DNA of 64,000 nt, from assembly GCF_019399895.1 (NCBI RefSeq), contig NC_091869.1, positions 8,432,001 to 8,496,000 on the forward strand. Direction: 5' to 3'. Source of the DNA: Cardiocondyla obscurior (Eukaryota > Arthropoda > Insecta > Hymenoptera > Formicidae). A program made the position numbers and the translations under genes. The notes beneath the pieces are model-generated. The model had not been told where the DNA came from. It ran no database searches and saw only the letters and a list, made by a program, of their open reading frames with translations. Below, one piece after another: positions 58,901 through 64,000 of this stretch (positions are counted from its first letter, which is position 1; each line of letters opens with the position of its first letter).

Positions 58901-60446
58901 TTTCTTTTTAAAAACGCGCTGCGATTTTCATTTGGTTCAAAATGATTTGTCGAGAAGAGCCGGAACGATACGTGGACTCGAAAGACGCGGGGAAAAGAAA
59001 AGTTAAAGCACCGACGGTACCACCGGGTGCGGCAGTGGCTGATTCTTGATTGAGCGAGCGGGGATCGCGGGGGTTGGACGGGCACGGCAGCGAGAAATCG
59101 ACGGCAGGACTGCCATCCCGTAGTACGCCTCGGGGATAGGAGGGAGCGAAGCTCCGTTAAGCCGCTTATCATGCCGAAACAATACACTGTCGGTGCACCA
59201 GTATCAGTACCCGACCCTCACTGCTCCGGGCTAGTCCCATCAAAATTTGGAGCTTCGAACGAGTTTCAATGGAATTCGTGCCACCCGACTGTCCCTGTCG
59301 AGCCAGCCGGATACCTGAAAACTTTTTCGAAAACGCCGGCGACGTCGAAATCGTTTAAACCATCATTTATATTACAGCGAACGCATTACCGCTCGAAAGA
59401 AAAAGACCGATTGCGCTTAAAAAAAAAAAAAAACCAAAAAACCTCGCGGCGATATTTGTAATTTGTTTAATGAAATTTTTCGCATTTGTTTGCTAAAAAT
59501 AGTTTGCGAATATTACTTGCGAATATCGCGGAATCGTGATGTCGACGGTGGAAAAACAGAAAAAAAGAAAAAAAACGGAAAAAAGAAAAAAAGATTTAAC
59601 TCGAGCGTTTAAGTTGGGAAGGTATTTCACCGCGTTGCAAGCCACTCGATGGCGAAGTTAAAGGGGCCAAAGTTTGCCCGTGACTTCTCCGTAAGCGGCT
59701 TCCTGCGAAACGAAAAGGCGGAGTTTCGCGCCCGGGGCTTAATCAGAGTCTTCTTCACTTAGAGGCCCGCCGGCAAAACTCAATTTTGAGTCGGTGCCTG
59801 CCGACGCTCAATTTTGACACCCTTCGCAGCCACGCGCGCGCGAGGAGGGCGTCGACCCCCGGGCCCGCCGAAGTTGCCGCGGTTGCTCTCACTACCCCCG
59901 CGGGAGGCGCACGGCGCGGGGGCTGCAAACTTAGTTATCTATCGGCGGGAGGAGAAACGCGACCGAGAGGCTGAAGGTGAGACCCCGCCGGAAGCCGGGT
60001 GCCCGCGCGAAATTCGTCGCGACGATAGACGCCGGCGCGTGTCTTTGATTAGAGTGCCGACTTACCCGACAGTTTGAATCCCAGCGGGTCCTGCGGATGT
60101 CCGAAGGGGAACGGACGCGGTCCGAAGTGAAAGGGATGAAAGGCCTGGTGTCCTGCAACGTGGGACGCATTCGTAAATTCTCGCCGGGCGACGGCGGATC
60201 GCGAACAGCTTGCCAGCGCTCGCCCAGGCTTGTTTCGTTAGCTGAGACTCTTAATTAGTCTCTCCCGTGCCGCAAAGTCATCTGGGACCGCGGCGGAGAG
60301 TTATTATCTTCGGTAGATAACGTTGTACTCACTTGTCTTCGATCTCGGTTCCCTCGGGCCGTCCACAGTCACCTTGATCGCCTTGGACAGGGTAGCCACT
60401 TGCGGCGGCGACGTCTGCAGCATGATCGTCAGGGTAAAGCTCTTCC
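52194..60446 (-). CDS. Runx (Runt-domain) transcription factor, 3' part, RunxB-like
   Basis: Second Runx paralogue, on the opposite strand and convergent with gene 1. Exons in reading order: 60446-60333, 60152-60066, 53615-53415, 52921-52194; all joins are GT/AG and phase 1. The first visible exon encodes the C-terminal third of the Runt domain, with the DNA-contact K, T, D, R, R residues all kept. The N-terminal Runt exons are not in the window: I found no counterpart on the minus strand from 60447 to 64000, so they lie beyond a >3.5 kb intron. Downstream come an aromatic/proline segment, a His/Pro-rich segment, a helix-prone stretch and a long charged tail ending VWRPY. The distal part is unlike gene 1, so this is not a recent duplicate. 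RunxB is the best guess; runt is less likely. Nuclear DNA-binding regulator that would recruit Groucho. Confidence 0.9.
53415..53615 (-). CDS. Gene 2 exon: Gly/Pro/His-rich segment
   Basis: 201 nt, starting LQHLGLEQGAGQGWGG, with a PPPPGHHPHTHPQP stretch and ASAFNPFHHAIEQRSPRLPG. Acceptor TTGCACAG is just above 53615; donor GTAAAG follows 53415, one base off the best consensus. It is separated from the preceding exon by a 6.45 kb intron. Low complexity makes homology assignment unsafe, but the frame and splice phases fit on both sides. Confidence 0.87.
53616..60065 (-). other. Gene 2 long intron
   Basis: 6.45 kb, GTAAGT...GCACAG on the minus strand, phase 1. No coding sequence recognised. 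It includes a G-rich segment at about 54555-54760, AT-rich DNA at 55080-55290, GC-rich segments near 55430-55680 and a T-run at 58048-58063. As the largest intron seen in this gene it is a plausible place for enhancers; only one exact consensus site (CRE/E-box at 55751) stood out. Confidence 0.7.
55751..55762. promoter_or_regulatory. Overlapping CRE and E-box (TGACGTCACGTG)
   Basis: TGACGTCA (55751-55758) overlaps CACGTG (55757-55762). These are exact consensus sites for bZIP (CREB/ATF) and bHLH factors. The site sits inside the long intron of gene 2. Function is inferred only from sequence. Confidence 0.25.
60066..60152 (-). CDS. Gene 2 exon: aromatic/proline linker after Runt domain
   Basis: 87 nt, read RHQAFHPFHFGPRPFPFGH then PQDPLGFKLS. 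Acceptor CGTTGCAG and donor GTAAGT are canonical and the phase fits both neighbours. The His/Phe/Pro-rich RHQAFHPFHF start is positionally equivalent to RQQQQFHAFAF in gene 1, suggesting a shared ancestral linker that has since diverged. Confidence 0.92.
60333..60446 (-). CDS. Gene 2 exon: C-terminal third of Runt domain
   Basis: 114 nt encoding GKSFTLTIMLQTSPP through VDGPREPRSKT. Acceptor CTGTTTTAG lies just above 60446; donor GTGAGT is at 60332-60327 on the minus strand. It differs from gene 1 mainly in the loop (IMLQTSPPQVATLS versus ITVSTTPPQVATYT), while the DNA-contact tail is identical. Entry phase 1 implies an upstream exon ending in the equivalent of RSGR. Confidence 0.96.
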
Positions 60447-63400
60447 CTAAAACAGAAACGGGTGCGGAACAATGGTAGAAAGAATTATCTCTCGGCGGTA
60501 AAGCGTAGAGCGGGTTTTTTTTTCCCCAAGGGGACGACGCGGCATGCCGCGCTTTGGCTCCGTTGCCAGATCAAAAACCATAAAGACACGGTTGATTCCG
60601 CGCGAGCTCCATTATTCATATCCAATTCGCCGACCACGAAAAAGAAGAAATCTTACGCGCAGTCTTAAGAACCAGCGTTCGCTTTCGCGATTCGTATTAT
60701 TTAACCGTATATTCCGTTCGACGTGCATTTGCGTGCCGTAGCGGTACGAGTATATTTTATAAGCATTTACGCGATAACGACCGCTGATTTACGTACCTTT
60801 TATTTGTTAACCGAATTGATTGTCGCGACTGATCGGACTGGACTTAAATTCTTTGGTGGATTTAATCCTATCGCGAAGGATATGTGCTCGACGGCATGCA
60901 CAAAACGGCAATGCGCTCGTGGTGCGTTCGCTGGAAACAAAACACAAATGTGCCGGAAGTAAGGGGTGAAACGAGTGACGCCACCGCGTCGATGTTCTCC
61001 CTCCGTGCAGGCCGGGATATGTTAATGTCGGCGCTAAACGCGCGGCCTTCCGTTACGCGCGATTTCATTGTTTTATCTTTCAACAATGTTCGGCAATTGA
61101 ACGAGGTATCTTCCCTTTTAAAATTTTAAGAACTTTTGCCCGACGTCTCGTTTGCACCGTCTTAAAAATATATTTATCGTGCCGCGGCGGTCGTATCTCT
61201 TTGCTCGCGTTATCGCTTCGATGATTTGCAAACGCAACCGTAATTTTTTTAACGATGCATTTTATTGCGAATTATATTTTTACCTCGGCGGGGATCGCGG
61301 TACATTAAAGTGCAGATTCTGATTTTTATAATCGAAATATTTTACGCGTTAATGTTGTTCCTTTTTTTTTCTATTTTTTTTTTTATTTTTTATTTCGCGC
61401 GCGTTAGCGCTTTTCGTTCTCCAAGTCCGTCGATGACCCGGTGCACGGTATTGGCAAACGCACAGATGAAGCGCGACTCGTAACTGGCCGGGCCGTTTAC
61501 TAAATTTCGATGTTTTCGGCACAAATATTTCAATCGATGACGCGCGCGTCGCACGGAATTCGTCACGCGTTCGACGCATCGACCCCGGTCCCGGTAATCG
61601 CGCGTACGCGAAATAAAACGCGGGGGCGATCTCGTAGCGTCGCGATACCGAGCGAAGAAAATAGCGCCGGCGGGATATAATATGCAGAGGGGTCGGTTCC
61701 CCTCTACGAGCGGGGGCAGAGCGGCGGCGTTTACGCGCTTTTCCACGCTCCGCGACAATAAAGTTATACAGCTTATAATGGCGTCGCCAAGTGCGGCCGG
61801 TATGTACACGCGCGCGGTCGGGTAGTTTTATTTTATGGTGGCGCGCGGCCGGGGCCCCTCTTTCCTCCCCGGCAAACGACCGCGTTTTTACGGTGAACCA
61901 CGACATTTAACCGGCTTACCGCCCGTCGCCTGGCGAAATACCGGACTTTAACTTCGCCGAGGGAGCCGTGCCATTTCCAACGCGTTCTCTTTTGCGTCGC
62001 ATCGGTGATTGGCCGCTGTTTTCGCGCCACGTCGTTTCGCGACGTCCGTCCCGGATATTCCGTCTCGCGGAACAGAAAGCGCAAAAGTCAGAAGCTGATT
62101 TCCTTTTTTTCTTTTTCTTTTTCTGTACGTTTTTATGCAGGGAGGGTATGTTAAGCGAGGGATCTTTTTTTTCTTATCGTTTCTCGCAAAAAGTTATTGC
62201 AGAAAGTTATTAATTAATTAATAATTTGCCTTTAAATTCGATGCGATAGAACGACGTGTCGGATCTCGCGGCTCACGGTAAATGTGAAAGGTTTCAGTGG
62301 CGAAGTTTCGTGGCTGCGAGTTAACGAGACCGAAGTTTATTGCCGGCGCGGTGTCAGGCGCGAGAGGGCGGCGGCGATGCGAATCAGGGGTGATGGCAGG
62401 CATTTTGAGGGTGTTTATGAGGCATTATGTGTAACTCGCTGGAAGAACGATCTACCCTTCGGGTCTACGGCGCTCTCCCCTTGCCCCCGACTTATCTACG
62501 CGCGTGTCTAGCGAAATTCTAATTCGCATACGGACGACTCCGCCGGCGGCCAATTGCACGTGAAAATGGCCCTTTCAATATCTTCCTTTTTTTTTTTTCT
62601 TTTTTTAAATTCCACGATAATCCGATTACAACAAAATTGATTTACCGTGCGCGATTTACGAGATCGGGAAACGTCGTGCAACCTTTTTCACTCGCCTCCT
62701 TGTTTTAAGCGTTTCTTTATGCGCCGAGGATTTCACTTATTCGCAGCGTGTTTCCCGCCGCTCGCAAACAGGTTCGAAAAAATTATTAATCCACGTGCGC
62801 CGTACGTCACTTTTATCCAACAAAATATTGCCCGGTCGCGGACGAGATTGAGAGAATCCATAAAGATTATGATGTCCGGGGTGGGCTGCAGAATTTTTTC
62901 GTCATGCCAGACTTTTTCGGAAGATTATCGAAGAGCGCGGCGCTATTTTCGGCGAATATCCCGCATTAGCGTTTCTCAAATCTAGAGCCGAAAACTCTGC
63001 ATCGGAGGGAGAAGTAGCGATTGTACGCGACGGACGGCGGCCAGCTTTAGATCTTCGTGGGGACGCGACATGGTTTTGAATATATTCCTGGGACGATTAA
63101 CCCCAAGAATCGGCCGGGAAATTAATTTCGGCGCGGCTGGGTCCACTTACACGACGAGAATCACGCTAGAAGACACGGGAATGTTCGCGTCCGCCCTAAG
63201 TTTACTCGGGGATCATGCAGTGTTAAAAACTCCCCTGTTTGCCAGCGAGGCGAGTGCGAGCGCGAGGGTTGCCCCCGGATCGTTATTTCAGAGTGTTTGC
63301 CGTGTTTTAAGATTCTGACGTTTTGACTACCCGAATCATGGTAAATGAGGCCGAGCGTGTGCCGTCGTGACATGTTTGAAAGGAAATTCCCTATTTTTTT

Positions 63401-64000
63401 TTTTTATCTCCACCTCCTACGAGCCATTCGAAGCTTTAAACGAACATAAAAGGCAATAAAAGATTGGCTGCCGTAAAATATATATCATAAATATCCGTGA
63501 TTCGCAATTTCGTCGAACTTTTTGAGCGACCGAACGTCATTGGAAGCGCCGAGCGCGCGGGGAAGGTGTCATCGCGCGAGTTTCGATGATCGTTGGGCGA
63601 CGATCTCGCCAAGATCGCGCTGCGGAATAAATTTTTGCGAGGATCAATTCTCACCGGGGAATAATCGCAACGTCGGGCACAACGACTTTCAGATGCGACG
63701 GCGCGGCAGCCGGGGCGAGCGGTCATTGAAGCGTTCGCAAAAGCCTGCCTTGCTGCCGGCGCGACGGAATGAGGAGCGAAAAATATCGAGAAAATAAAGT
63801 AGGGAAACGTGGAATTAATATATGTGAAAGAAACGGATATGTACGTACGTATGCGACTCATACTACAGACCAGAGCGGAAAATAATGTTTAATCGGTAGA
63901 AAATCTCGGCGCAGTCATCCGCCATGGGACCGTGCGTTCCTCGATCCCGTCCCCTTTCCCCGGCCCGCGTACCCTCGCAGTCCCTTCCGCGATCCCTTAC
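60447..64000 (-). other. Gene 2 intron, incomplete at window edge
   Basis: Begins above the acceptor of the Runt exon and runs off the end of the window. No sequence matching the N-terminal Runt exon (HWRSNKTLP, NDLRFVGRSGR equivalents) was found on the minus strand, so the intron is longer than 3.5 kb. It contains a T-run at 61363-61392 and CpG-rich DNA at about 61520-61870; nothing else was recognised. Confidence 0.65.

Noticed and set aside
60450..64000. Search for the missing N-terminal Runt exon of gene 2
   Set aside because: No matching coding sequence on the minus strand; the exon must be outside the window.
1..64000. CRISPR arrays, prokaryotic operons, rRNA genes
   Set aside because: No regularly spaced identical repeats, no bacterial gene structure and no rRNA-like sequence; the window is clearly split-gene eukaryotic DNA.

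Overview
This window is eukaryotic nuclear DNA from an arthropod, most likely an insect and plausibly a hymenopteran such as an ant or wasp. The signs are split genes with canonical GT/AG introns, long gene-poor DNA in which CpG is not depleted, abundant homopolymer T/A and GA/CT tracts, and two Runt-domain genes lying together. Clustering of Runx paralogues is established for insects. No bacterial-type operon, CRISPR array, rRNA or convincing tRNA gene was found. The species assignment is inference.

Two protein-coding genes are supported, and they converge tail to tail. Gene 1 (+ strand, coding 5113-16574, six coding exons, 494 codons) is a complete Runx transcription factor. It has a glycine/serine-rich N-terminus, an intact Runt DNA-binding domain, a Q/F/P-rich middle and a C-terminal VWRPY Groucho-recruitment motif. 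Gene 2 (- strand, coding 60446 down to 52194) is a second, diverged Runx paralogue. Only its 3' part is in the window: the last Runt-domain exon, two short exons and a large charged terminal exon also ending in VWRPY. Its first Runt-domain exons must lie beyond base 64000. Insects have four Runx genes (runt, lozenge, RunxA, RunxB). The segments just after the Runt domain do not resemble what I recall of Drosophila runt or lozenge, so RunxA and RunxB are the best candidates, but I could not prove the assignment and leave the symbols blank.

Layout: 1-2900 upstream DNA of gene 1, including a long GA-rich block; 2900-5112 possible 5' leader with a candidate non-coding exon, a canonical splice acceptor at 4689 and several upstream ORFs; 5113-16574 gene 1; 16575-52193 about 35 kb between the two stop codons with no recognisable protein gene; 52194-60446 the visible part of gene 2; 60447-64000 gene 2 intron.

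The intergenic span holds two copies, in opposite orientation, of a non-autonomous terminal-inverted-repeat element (26035-26658 and 46432-47208). It also holds a dense cluster of Runx consensus sites, TGYGGT (23147-23294), which is a candidate auto- or cross-regulatory element. All introns seen in both genes are phase 1, so every internal exon can be skipped without a frameshift. I saw no sign of an entirely new molecular system. The most interesting items are the Runx-site cluster, the inverted transposon pair and the uORF-dense leader.
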